DNA of 64,000 nt, from positions 124,001 to 188,000 of the forward strand of contig CAMAQD010000001.1 of assembly GCA_945860385.1 (NCBI GenBank), read 5' to 3'. Each line of letters opens with the position of its first letter. Position 1 is the first letter of the stretch. Positions 54,498 through 62,974 of the stretch are shown piece by piece. Position numbers and translations under genes: made by a program. The DNA comes from Flavobacterium psychrophilum. Lineage in GTDB: Bacteria; Bacteroidota; Bacteroidia; Flavobacteriales; Flavobacteriaceae. Below the pieces are notes generated by a model, which had not been told where the DNA came from, made no database searches, and saw nothing but the letters and a program-made list of their open reading frames with translations.

Positions 54498-55385
54498 TCA
54501 TTCTCCATTAGTTTTTATTCCTCTTTCTTCAAGAAATTTCCATATTTCTTCATAAATATAAGTTCGTTCTTCAGCAGAAAAATTACCATGTCCCTTTCCT
54601 TCAATTTTTACTAATTTATTTTTTATTCCAATCTTATTGCAGGTTTCATGAAGTATTTCAGAAGCCTCTATGGGCATAAAAGGGTCATGTGTACCTTGTA
54701 TAGAAATTATTGGAGGACTGTTTTTACTTAAGTAATTAATTGGAGACAGGGATTTTGCTGTTTTTTCAAAGTCATCAGTAGGGTCTAGCCAAGGATGATT
54801 TTTAAATTCAGGATACAGTACGTTTGCAGATCCATTCCAATTAATAATTGCATTTACTTTATAATTTTTTTTAACAATGAATTTATCCCCACAAACCGAA
54901 TCATTTTTTTTTAAAAGTCCTGTCATTAATGCGAGATGTGCACCAGCAGATTCGCCTGCAATAACAATATTATCTGTATCAAAATAATAATTATCAGCAT
55001 TTTCATAAATCCATTCAAGAGCTTTTCTTGCATCGATTACTGAAGCTGGTGCTTTAGCAACATCGGCTAGTCGATAATTAATATTTACTATTGCCCATTT
55101 TCTTGCAGCATAAGGCATTACATCAATAGTGGAAGCTGCTTTATCGCCAACTATCCAACCCCCTCCGTGGATAAATAATAAAACTGGTCTTTTTTTGCCT
55201 TCATATTTGTACCAAGGGTCTTCTCCGAGATATAGGCGAGGTGCAATAACATCCAATTTTATCTCTAGTCCATCAACAACGTGATAGGTTATATCAGGCA
55301 TTATAGTAGCACTTAAATTAAGGTTAACGATTGGGTCAATTTTGGACTTTTTTTCGTAACCAGGACACGAGGAGCGTAAATTCAT
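54498..55385 (-). CDS. Alpha/beta hydrolase (HSL/carboxylesterase type), N-terminus possibly damaged
   Basis: 295 residues. The oxyanion motif is LFIHGGGWIVGDK near residue 75, the nucleophile elbow is IAGESAGAHLALM near residue 145, the acid lies in GTHDPFMPIEA and the His in KGHGNFSAEE. The catalytic set is therefore complete. The present ATG at 55385 falls inside what looks like a lipoprotein signal: in frame upstream the DNA reads MKIFV, a TAA (55412-55410), NNFILITV, then MNLRSSC. If real, the stop removes part of the signal and the protein would stay in the cytosol. Confidence 0.82.
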   Translation of the reverse strand: MNLRSSCPGYEKKSKIDPIVNLNLSATIMPDITYHVVDGLEIKLDVIAPRLYLGEDPWYKYEGKKRPVLLFIHGGGWIVGDKAASTIDVMPYAARKWAIVNINYRLADVAKAPASVIDARKALEWIYENADNYYFDTDNIVIAGESAGAHLALMTGLLKKNDSVCGDKFIVKKNYKVNAIINWNGSANVLYPEFKNHPWLDPTDDFEKTAKSLSPINYLSKNSPPIISIQGTHDPFMPIEASEILHETCNKIGIKNKLVKIEGKGHGNFSAEERTYIYEEIWKFLEERGIKTNGE

Positions 55386-55563
55386 TACTGTGATGAGAAT
55401 AAAATTATTTTAAACAAAGATTTTCATTTTCCTATTAATTGTTCTTTCTGTCGTGATTTTCTGTACTGACGCACAACGTCAGACTGTGAAAAAACAGTCA
55501 CAATCCTACCCACAAATATACAAAAACACTTGTAAGAAAAATAAAGTTTTTGTAAATTTAGTA

Positions 55564-55674
55564 ATGGAACACCTTCAAGGAATTTCCCGCAATCAGCTGC
55601 AAGTAGTCCCCTTAGAAGAAGACATTTTAGCTATTTCAATAAGCAACAAACAAAGCGGGAAAATGAGTTGCTAA
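55564..55674 (+). pseudogene. Possible N-terminal fragment of an IS1182-type transposase
   Basis: The frame from the ATG at 55564 reads MEHLQGISRNQLQVVPLEED and then diverges and stops. LQGxSRxQxQxxxLED is the usual opening of IS1182-type transposases in Bacteroidota. Only about 22 codons match and there is no downstream remainder, so the call is tentative. Confidence 0.4.
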
Positions 55675-56033
55675 AGTCGTATTAGCCTATAGTTGTGGGT
55701 ATGAAGTCGGGAGAGTTCGCACAGCCCCCCCCTACTTTTATGGAACACTTCGAAGAGCGGGGAATCCACCTAGACCGAATAGTATTTAGGAAGGCGGGGA
55801 ATTGAGAAAGAAACTATACGAAAGGATTCGTGCGGGAGCGCAGGGTTTACCCCAATTATTTACTGGCAAAACTACTGAATTATACTGCTTTTGTTTTGCT
55901 GTTTAGTAGCTTTATTGTTGCTTATGACAAGAAGCTACCATTAGTAATCCATTATTATTAGTTGCTATATAGTTATTATATACTTGTTATGTACTTATTA
56001 TAAACTTATCATAAATATTCATTATCTATTCAC

Positions 56034-56041
56034 TATCTTTG
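56034..56041 (+). promoter_or_regulatory. -7 element for the gene at 56065
   Basis: TATCTTTG fits TAnnTTTG; a transcript would start about 18 nt before the ATG. No TTG at the -33 position. Confidence 0.45.
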
Positions 56042-56064
56042 GAGTATAACTAATTGAGATAACG

Positions 56065-56817
56065 ATGGCAAAGGTTAAGGGTATTATACAATTGAATGGA
56101 ACTATTGGGGATATTAATTTTTATACTCGCAAGGGAGTTCCTTTGGCTCGGAAAGCTGGAGGAGGTTTTACCGGTGAGGCGATACGGACTAAAGAAAGTA
56201 TGGTGCGTGTGCGGGAGAATGGTTCTGAGTTTAAGGGATGCATGCAGAATGTGCAGTTTTTTAAGATGGGGTTGCAGTCTTTTTTGAGTACTTTTAAAGA
56301 TGGGACTTTGCACCAACGTTTGGTACAATTGTTCACACAGCTTAAAGATTTGGATTTGATTGCGGCTCGTGGCTCTCGAACGGTTTTTGGCGGATTGCAA
56401 ACCACGGCTGGGCAACAATTACTAAAAAATTATTTGTTGACTTCTGGCGCTAGCTTGGAAAGCGTGTTGAAACAAAAATCTCTTTTTGACTGGGATAGTG
56501 GTTTTACTCTTTCTGATTTTGAGGGTAAACGGGTTCCTTTTCCTGCTGGTGCTACTCATCTTGCTTTGCGGATTGGGTATTTGACGCTTGATTTTGAAAA
56601 TACTATTTTTTCTTTTGGCTCCTCCGAAACGGTTTATCTTAGTCCGACCGATGCTGGTACTATCGCTATCCCCGCTCCTGCTCTTGCAGCTACAGAGGGT
56701 TTGCGTGTTGGTGTTGTTTTTGCACGGTTTGTTCAGGAAATGAATGGGGAGTTTTATCCGTTGAAAAAGGAGAACAATGTGGTACTGGAGGTTGTAAGTT
56801 GTGCCACCACAATCTAG
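56065..56817 (+). CDS. Bacteroidota-type hypothetical protein of unknown function
   Basis: 250 residues, no signal peptide. The opening MAKVKGIIQLNGTIGDINFY and the following RKAGGGFTGEAIRTKESMVRVRENGSEFKGCMQNV recall a family of single-gene Bacteroidota proteins whose members start KGxxxxxGxxGxxxxY and carry RTRENxxEF. The C-terminal half is beta-rich (THLALRIGYLTLDFENTIFSF...GLRVGVVFARFVQEMNGEFY). The base composition is visibly more GC-rich than its neighbours and it stands alone between repeat-filled gaps, so recent transfer is possible. I cannot name the family or the function. Confidence 0.75.
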   Translation: MAKVKGIIQLNGTIGDINFYTRKGVPLARKAGGGFTGEAIRTKESMVRVRENGSEFKGCMQNVQFFKMGLQSFLSTFKDGTLHQRLVQLFTQLKDLDLIAARGSRTVFGGLQTTAGQQLLKNYLLTSGASLESVLKQKSLFDWDSGFTLSDFEGKRVPFPAGATHLALRIGYLTLDFENTIFSFGSSETVYLSPTDAGTIAIPAPALAATEGLRVGVVFARFVQEMNGEFYPLKKENNVVLEVVSCATTI

Positions 56818-57231
56818 ACCACCCTGTAGAAATTCCCCATAGCTTTGCCTCCTAACTCCCGCCCCCTAGCCCCCTAAAGGGGGAATAGGAACGGAGGGGC
56901 AAGAAGAGTTATGACTGCTCTATTAAGTTAAGTAGACTTAGTTGAACCTTTAAAATGAACCCCAAAGCCTCTCGTCCCTCGACTGCGCTCGGGATGACAC
57001 GCTCGAGCTGACAAGGAAAGTAGATGGTGATTCTTTTTTTTTATAAAATAATGCTCCAATGTGGAAAACCGTAAAATAGGGTGATTTTGTTTGTTCATCT
57101 TTGTTGATGAATTTTGTTAACAAAGTATTATTTGTAGTACTTTTATTAATGTTGAATTTGATTAGATTTGGTTGATAATAAACAATGTTCAATTTGATTT
57201 CAATATTTATTAAATAAAATCATCATCGAAT
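56818..57231. other. Gap with palindromic element before the defence island
   Basis: Left part holds the CCCCCTAAAGGGGG palindrome (about 56869-56882) within a GCCCCCTAGCC context, and a CTCGTCCCTCGACTGCGCTCGGGATGAC-like stretch (56970-56998, given here only by its ends CTCGTCC and GGGATGAC). Right part is AT-rich and holds the candidate -7 element at 57163. No gene seen. Confidence 0.6.
57163..57170 (+). promoter_or_regulatory. Candidate -7 element of the NUDIX-helicase operon
   Basis: TAGATTTG fits TAnnTTTG and would start transcription about 55 nt before the NUDIX ATG. The -33 position reads TTT rather than TTG. Confidence 0.35.
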
Positions 57232-57618
57232 ATGATACCTGTTTTATGTGCCATAATATATATTGATACTAAAATTCTAGTAGCTCAAAGAAGTGAAAAA
57301 ATGAAGTTGCCTTTAAAATGGGAATTTCCGGGTGGTAAATTAGAAGAAAATGAGAGTGAAATAGATTGTATCAAAAGAGAAATCAAAGAAGAACTAAATA
57401 TTGAAATTGAAATTCTAAGAAGATTATCAAGTAGTGATTATAACTATGGAACTTTTAAAATTAAATTGATACCATATTTAGCTAATTATATTTCAGGTGA
57501 TATTCAATTATCTGAACATAATGATTACAGGCTATTAGACAAATCAGAATTGTTGAATTTAGATTGGGCGGAGGCAGACATTCCAATTGTTGAAGAATTT
57601 TTAAAACTAGGATTATGA
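57232..57618 (+). CDS. NUDIX hydrolase (MutT-like)
   Basis: 128 residues. It has the NUDIX box GKLEENESEIDCIKREIKEEL near residue 35, matching Gx5Ex7REUxEE with Asn in place of the late Gly. The MutT-type opening VLCAIIYIDTKILVAQRSEKMKLPLKWEFPGG points to a (deoxy)nucleoside triphosphate pyrophosphohydrolase such as an 8-oxo-dGTPase. The stop overlaps the helicase start by 4 nt (ATGA), so both are translationally coupled. In this setting the NUDIX enzyme may act on a nucleotide signal, a modified dNTP, or a product of the partner enzymes; this is inference. Confidence 0.92.
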   Translation: MIPVLCAIIYIDTKILVAQRSEKMKLPLKWEFPGGKLEENESEIDCIKREIKEELNIEIEILRRLSSSDYNYGTFKIKLIPYLANYISGDIQLSEHNDYRLLDKSELLNLDWAEADIPIVEEFLKLGL

Positions 57619-60600
57619 ATCAAGGATTGTATGAAGAATTAGTCACCAAACTAATCAACTATAAATTAAACGAATTAGATAAGGATACTTTTCAGGTAAA
57701 GAAAATTCCAATTGACAAAGCTGAGGCTGCCCAAATTTTATCACAACATATTGGAAAAACAATCAGACACGCTTTTACTTTAATTAAGGGAGAAGACATT
57801 ATAGAAACTCAGATAGAAATTGCTAATAAGATTATTTTATTTCTAAAAGAAGAATTAAAAAAAGAAGAGTTTGAGGAAGATTTAATTGAAACCGAAGGTA
57901 AAATATTAAAAGCCGTTTTCACTAAAGTTGATGCTCATTTCAACGATTTAGATTTGCATTTAAAAGAAATCACTCCTTATACCCGATTGATTCATAGTGA
58001 ACTTTTTACAGGAGGAAATTCAGGAATTACACTTGAAAGCGAATTAAGAAAAGAGATTTTATCATCCGATGAAATCGACTTGCTTGTTTCTTTTATTAAA
58101 TGGAAAGGAATTAGAATTCTGGAACCAGAACTAACAGAATTTACAGAAAGAGGTGGAAAACTTAGAGTAATTACAACAACCTATATTGGCGCAACAGATG
58201 CAAAAGCAGTTGAGTTTTTATCCTCTTTAAAAAATACAGAAGTAAAAGTATCCTACAATACCGGCAATGAAAGACTTCACGCCAAAGCTTATTTATTTCA
58301 GAGAAATACAGGATTTCACACCGGATATATAGGCTCTTCCAATTTTTCACGTTCTGCTTTGACTGATGGTTTAGAATGGAATTTAAAAATAACCACTAAA
58401 GAAGTGGGTCATATTATTGACAAGTTCAAGAAAACATTTGAAGCCTACTGGCAGAATTCAGAGTTTGAGACCTTTGATAAAAATAAGCATTCTGAAAAAT
58501 TAGTTGATGCTTTAAAACAAGGTAAGTTTTCAAAAGAATATACTTTCACAACCACCTATTTCGATATCAAACCTTTTCATTATCAAAATGAAATACTTGA
58601 AAAATTAGAAGTTGAAAGAACAGTCCATAATAGGCATAGGAATCTTTTAGTTGCCGCTACAGGAACTGGCAAAACTGTTATTTCTGCATTTGATTATAAA
58701 ACTTTTAGAAACAACAATACATCATCAAAACTACTTTTTGTTGCTCATAGAAAAGAAATTTTACAACAAGCCAAAGCTACTTTTCAAGGTGTTTTAAAAG
58801 AAAATAATTTTGGAGATTTATGGGTTGACGGAATTGAACCCAGTTCAAATGAATATCTATTTGTCTCCGTCCAAACTTTAAATAGTAGATTAAAAGATTT
58901 AACTCTTTCCCCTGATTATTATGACTTTATCATTTTAGATGAAGCCCATCACGGATCAGCCTCAAGCTATCGACCTTTTCTAAATTATTTTAAACCCAAA
59001 GTTCTTTTGGGGTTAACAGCCACTCCTGAAAGAATGGACGGTGAAAACATATTGGAAGATTTCTGTAATCGTATCGCTGCCGAAATTAGACTTCCAGAAG
59101 CATTGAATCAAAAGTTATTGAGTCCCTTTCAATACTTTGGAATTACTGACAGTATTGATTTAACTAATGTGAAATGGGAAAAAGGAAGATATGTTGCAAG
59201 TGAATTGACCAGTATCTATACTAAGAATGATGTTCGTGTAGGTGAAATAATTTCTAATCTTGATAAATATACAAATGATATAAACGATGTTCGAGCCATT
59301 GGATTTTGTGTAACCATTGAACACGCCACTTTTATGGCTGAAAAATTCAGTTTGGCTGGGCTAAAAGCAACAAGTTTAACTTCTAAAAACTCAAGTGAAC
59401 GCGAAATCATTAGAGAACAGTTTAGAAAAAAAGAATTCAATTATTTATTTGTAGTAGATATTTTTAATGAAGGCGTTGATATTCCTGAAATTGATACGGT
59501 TCTGTTTTTACGACCAACTGAAAGTTTAACGGTTTTTCTCCAACAATTAGGGCGTGGATTACGCCTAGCCGATGGAAAAGATTGTTTGACTGTTTTGGAT
59601 TTCGTTGGTAATTCAAGACCTGAATATGATTTTGAGAGTAAGTTTAGAGCCTTAATAGGAAAAACATCTACATCCGTTCAAAAAGAAATTGAAGATGATT
59701 TTCCACATTTACCATTAGGTTGTTCGATCGTATTAGAGAAAAAGACCAAAGAAACAATTCTTGAAAACATTAGAAAAGCGACGTCATTAAATGTCAATCA
59801 ACTAATAACTAAAATTATAAATTTCCAACATCAGACCAGTTTGCCTCTAACATTAAATAATTTTATTGAATTTAATCGTATTTCGATTGAGACCATTTAC
59901 AAGAAAGATAGTTGGTCACGATTATGTCAAAGAGCCAAAGTTATTGATGATTTTGAAAAAATAAACGAAAAGCAAATATATTCAGCCATAAGTAATAAAT
60001 GGTTGTCCACCAATTCAACCTGTTATTTCAATTTCATTTTAAAGATTGCAAAACAAGGTTTCAATATTAGAATTAATGATTTTGATGAAAATCAAAAGAC
60101 CATGTTATTGATGTTGCATTATGATGTTTGGCAAAATGCAGGAGGATTTGATTCTTTGGAGAAAAGTATCCTCCAAATAGGAAAAAACAAAACTCTTGTT
60201 AATGAGATTATTGAAGTTTTAGAGATACTAATTGATAAAATTGGTTTTAAAGAAATTGATATTCAATTGCCTTATAAGCAACCTTTAAAATTACATGCTC
60301 GCTATACCAGAGATCAAATATTAGCTGCTTTTGGTTTAAGTACGTTTGATAAAAAGTCCTCTAATCGAGAAGGTGCTGCTGAAAATAAGAGACTAAATAC
60401 TGAAATACTTTTTATCAATTTGATTAAATCCGAGGAAAATTTTTCTCCAACGACTATGTATGATGATTATGCTATAAGTGAAACATTATTTCACTGGCAA
60501 TCTCATAATGCCTATGGACCAGAAACAACAAAGGGATTGTCCTATATAAAACATCAGGAAAACAATAAAAAAATATTACTTTTTGTTAGAGAAAAAGGGA

Positions 60601-60755
60601 AAGATGAAAATGGAAACACACTTGGTTATGTCTTTATTGGCGAAGGTGCTTTTAGAGACACGGAAGGCTCAAAACCAATGAGTATCAAATGGGAACTCAG
60701 TGAGCCAATACCCAATTATCTTTGGAAAGAATCGGCAAAAATGTCTGTGGGATAG
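57615..60755 (+). CDS. PLD nuclease - SF2 helicase - DUF3427 protein
   Basis: 1046 residues, cytosolic. Residues about 120-290 are a phospholipase-D-type nuclease domain with His222 and Lys224 of the HKD motif (LHAKAYLF) and YIGSSNFSRSAL after it. The SF2 helicase core starts near residue 310 (FDIKPFHYQNEILEKLE); Walker A is ATGTGKT (348-354), Walker B is DEAHH (442-446), followed by GLTATPERMDG, and motif VI is QQLGRGLRLADG (from 643). The C-terminal part (about 860-1040) matches DUF3427 (GLSYIKHQENNKKILLFVREKGKDENG). The architecture fits type III restriction-like, antiphage helicase-nucleases. It is the central protein of the four-gene operon. Confidence 0.93.
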   Translation: MNQGLYEELVTKLINYKLNELDKDTFQVKKIPIDKAEAAQILSQHIGKTIRHAFTLIKGEDIIETQIEIANKIILFLKEELKKEEFEEDLIETEGKILKAVFTKVDAHFNDLDLHLKEITPYTRLIHSELFTGGNSGITLESELRKEILSSDEIDLLVSFIKWKGIRILEPELTEFTERGGKLRVITTTYIGATDAKAVEFLSSLKNTEVKVSYNTGNERLHAKAYLFQRNTGFHTGYIGSSNFSRSALTDGLEWNLKITTKEVGHIIDKFKKTFEAYWQNSEFETFDKNKHSEKLVDALKQGKFSKEYTFTTTYFDIKPFHYQNEILEKLEVERTVHNRHRNLLVAATGTGKTVISAFDYKTFRNNNTSSKLLFVAHRKEILQQAKATFQGVLKENNFGDLWVDGIEPSSNEYLFVSVQTLNSRLKDLTLSPDYYDFIILDEAHHGSASSYRPFLNYFKPKVLLGLTATPERMDGENILEDFCNRIAAEIRLPEALNQKLLSPFQYFGITDSIDLTNVKWEKGRYVASELTSIYTKNDVRVGEIISNLDKYTNDINDVRAIGFCVTIEHATFMAEKFSLAGLKATSLTSKNSSEREIIREQFRKKEFNYLFVVDIFNEGVDIPEIDTVLFLRPTESLTVFLQQLGRGLRLADGKDCLTVLDFVGNSRPEYDFESKFRALIGKTSTSVQKEIEDDFPHLPLGCSIVLEKKTKETILENIRKATSLNVNQLITKIINFQHQTSLPLTLNNFIEFNRISIETIYKKDSWSRLCQRAKVIDDFEKINEKQIYSAISNKWLSTNSTCYFNFILKIAKQGFNIRINDFDENQKTMLLMLHYDVWQNAGGFDSLEKSILQIGKNKTLVNEIIEVLEILIDKIGFKEIDIQLPYKQPLKLHARYTRDQILAAFGLSTFDKKSSNREGAAENKRLNTEILFINLIKSEENFSPTTMYDDYAISETLFHWQSHNAYGPETTKGLSYIKHQENNKKILLFVREKGKDENGNTLGYVFIGEGAFRDTEGSKPMSIKWELSEPIPNYLWKESAKMSVG

Positions 60756-60827
60756 AGATTATCGTAAGTTCATATTTAAACTTGTAAATTAATTTTTAGT
60801 AAAAAACCGGCAAAGCATAATGAAATT

Positions 60828-61940
60828 ATGAATGAAACTTTTATTAATATCAGTAAGATAATTGAAAGAGATAGTAAATCTACAACATACAAATATGCCT
60901 TATTAAGGGGAACAATTGACATCATTCAAGATAATTCACCGTTCATCGAAATTAACAATGAAGTAGTTGAAATTCCTTTAGGTCTACTAATTGAGAAATG
61001 GATGGTTTACTATTATCCAATACTAGACAGTAATGTTTTAATACCTCAAATAAATGGTGAGAATTCAAAACTTGCATTTCAAACCAAATTTTTATCAATC
61101 ATAAAATATTATAATGATTGTGGAGGATTATCTGCTTTTTATAATGACATCAGAATAAAGGGAATAAGTAAAGAAATTAATAAAGAGTTTTATGAATTAG
61201 TTAAAGAATTAAAAACCAATATTGTAAAAAACCCAATGCAATTTATCGGTAATTCTATTAACAAAAGTTTTTATTCTATTTATAAGTGTCAAAACAATTC
61301 CTCATTGAAAAATTCGAAAATTCAAAACGCAAGTTGGCTAATAAATAGTTGTGGAAGTTTTACAATACCAATTGAATATTTTGAAGCATTCAAGATTCTA
61401 GGAAGTTTTATCAGTGGAACAGATAATATTTTATTCAAATGGGCTGAATTTTCTGTAAATGCAAGCCAAAAAAGAATAAATACTGGAGCAGTAATTACCG
61501 AAATTCTTAAAAATCCAATTACTGAAAGAGATGTTTTAGCTTCAAAAGCACTGTACAAATCTATTCTAAAAGAAGAGGGAGAAGTAATTTGTGTTTGGAC
61601 TGGAAAGAAAATTAATAGCTATGATGTTGACCATGTTTTTCCTTTTTCAATTTTAAAGAATAACGATCTTTGGAATTTACTTCCCGCGCAATCTAGCATC
61701 AACAAAAATAAACTAGATAAAATACCTTCAGTAGATATAGTAACAAAACAAAAAGACATTATTATTCATTATTGGGAAATAATTCATAAAGCACAAGAGC
61801 AAAGATTTTTAGAAGAAGTTCAGATTACACTCTTAGGAAAAAATCCACCAAATAATTGGCAAAATACTGCATTTAAACAGCTTTTAAATACTTCAAAATA
61901 TTTGATTGAAACAAGAGGTTATGAAAAATGGGAATTATAA
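60828..61940 (+). CDS. HNH endonuclease domain protein
   Basis: 370 residues. The first 240 residues have no domain I can name; they are mostly helical. The HNH fold is at residues about 253-300: VICVWTGKKINSYDVDHVFPFSIL with Asp268 and His269, then Asn283 in LWNLLPAQ and Asn292 in SSINKNKLD. The Cys-x-W-x-G opening is typical of HNH proteins encoded beside helicases. It starts 72 nt after the helicase and overlaps the next gene by 13 nt. A DNA-cutting effector role is inferred. Confidence 0.88.
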   Translation: MNETFINISKIIERDSKSTTYKYALLRGTIDIIQDNSPFIEINNEVVEIPLGLLIEKWMVYYYPILDSNVLIPQINGENSKLAFQTKFLSIIKYYNDCGGLSAFYNDIRIKGISKEINKEFYELVKELKTNIVKNPMQFIGNSINKSFYSIYKCQNNSSLKNSKIQNASWLINSCGSFTIPIEYFEAFKILGSFISGTDNILFKWAEFSVNASQKRINTGAVITEILKNPITERDVLASKALYKSILKEEGEVICVWTGKKINSYDVDHVFPFSILKNNDLWNLLPAQSSINKNKLDKIPSVDIVTKQKDIIIHYWEIIHKAQEQRFLEEVQITLLGKNPPNNWQNTAFKQLLNTSKYLIETRGYEKWEL

Positions 61941-62794
61941 AGGATAACACAAATAGCCATTTAACCGCGATAGAAAGAACTTCTCTTTCCTATCCTGCTC
62001 GGATTTTACTCAATCAAAAAAAGATTAGTGGTAAAGTGCTTGATTTTGGTTGTGGCATTGGTAAAGATGTCGAATTATTACAACAGAAAGGGTTAGATAT
62101 TGTTGGCTATGACCCGTTTTATTTTCCTGAATTTCCAACTGAAAAATTCGATACTATTTTGTGTTTTTATGTATTGAATGTTTTACTTCCAGAAGAACAA
62201 GCCGAGGTTTTAATGAACGTTTCCCATCTTTTAAAACCCAATGGAAAAGCCTATTTTTCAGTTCGCCGAGATATTCAATATGAGGGGTTTCGGATTCATA
62301 AAGTCCATAAAAAAGAAACGTATCAATGTATTATCAAGTTGGCTTATTTGTCAGTTTTTAAGAATGAAAACTGTGAGCTATACGAATATCAACATTACAC
62401 CACTTTACACCAAGGAAAAACTGAAATAAGTCCATTTCTAATTGGAGAAGAAACTAGAACACTGCTAGTTGAAACGGCTACTGTGTTTTCGTTTTATGAT
62501 AAGTTTCCTGTTTCAGAAGGGCATTCTTTGGTTGTTCCGAAACGATTGGTTTCCAATTATTTTGATTTAAATTTGAAAGAGCAAACAGCTTGCTGGATTG
62601 TTGTTAATAAAGTAAAAGATATTCTTCAAGAGCAATATAATCCTGATGGTTTCAATGTTGGAATTAATATCAATGAAGAAGCGGGGCAAACAATTTCGCA
62701 TTGTCATATTCATATTATTCCAAGATATAAAGGGGATGTTGAGAATCCGAGGGGTGGGATTCGGGGAGTCATTTTGAGTAAAAAGGAGTATTAA
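61928..62794 (+). CDS. Methyltransferase-HIT fusion protein
   Basis: 288 residues with two domains. Residues about 20-150 are a class I SAM methyltransferase: VLDFGCGIGKDVELL (motif I, residues 37-47), the acidic loop GYDPFYFPEF, FDTILCFYVLNVL and LLKPNGKAYFSVR. Residues about 165-285 are a HIT domain: FPVSEGHSLVVPKR, then the histidine triad in ISHCHIHIIPRYKGD (His258, His260, His262), ending NPRGGIRGVI. HIT enzymes cut nucleoside phosphoramidates or adenylylated intermediates. The start overlaps the HNH gene by 13 nt. Such a fusion is unusual; the methyl acceptor is unknown. Confidence 0.88.
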   Translation: MGIIKDNTNSHLTAIERTSLSYPARILLNQKKISGKVLDFGCGIGKDVELLQQKGLDIVGYDPFYFPEFPTEKFDTILCFYVLNVLLPEEQAEVLMNVSHLLKPNGKAYFSVRRDIQYEGFRIHKVHKKETYQCIIKLAYLSVFKNENCELYEYQHYTTLHQGKTEISPFLIGEETRTLLVETATVFSFYDKFPVSEGHSLVVPKRLVSNYFDLNLKEQTACWIVVNKVKDILQEQYNPDGFNVGININEEAGQTISHCHIHIIPRYKGDVENPRGGIRGVILSKKEY

Positions 62795-62974
62795 TTAAAG
62801 GAAATGATAAGTATTTATAAACCTACATTTTTTACTTAGAAAAGAAAAGAGATTATCTTAATCTAATTTTAAAATATAATAAAGTTACCTATATTTGAAG
62901 TAGAAAAATCTTAATAACATAATACTTTATACCCAGTATAGAAATTCAAATATTTATTACAATAGTAAAGCCTA
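62795..62974. promoter_or_regulatory. Spacer with candidate -7 element for the JetA-like gene
   Basis: TATATTTG at 62890-62897 fits TAnnTTTG and would give a leader of about 70 nt. No -33 TTG at the usual spacing, so the call is weak. It indicates that the DUF3375 gene is a separate transcription unit from the NUDIX-helicase operon. Confidence 0.35.

Larger units (their letters stand above)
55386..56064. other. Gene-poor stretch with IS debris
   Basis: Left part: the broken hydrolase signal (to 55427), two small hairpins (TGACG-CGTCA near 55468; ACTGT-ACAGT near 55483) and the transposase-like fragment at 55564. Middle (55680-55870): GC-richer sequence with CGTGCGGGAGCG, also present near 39460. 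Right part (55950-56040): AT-rich iterations of TTAT, then the -7 element of the next gene. Confidence 0.55.

Noticed and set aside
55386..56064. A complete insertion sequence
   Set aside because: Only about 22 codons resembling an IS1182-type transposase start are present and no matching inverted ends or remaining transposase could be found.
57232..62794. Assignment of the four-gene operon to Mokosh, BREX, DISARM or type III R-M
   Set aside because: Mokosh helicases are of another superfamily with a different PLD position; BREX and DISARM marker genes are absent; no Mod-type methylase accompanies the helicase.
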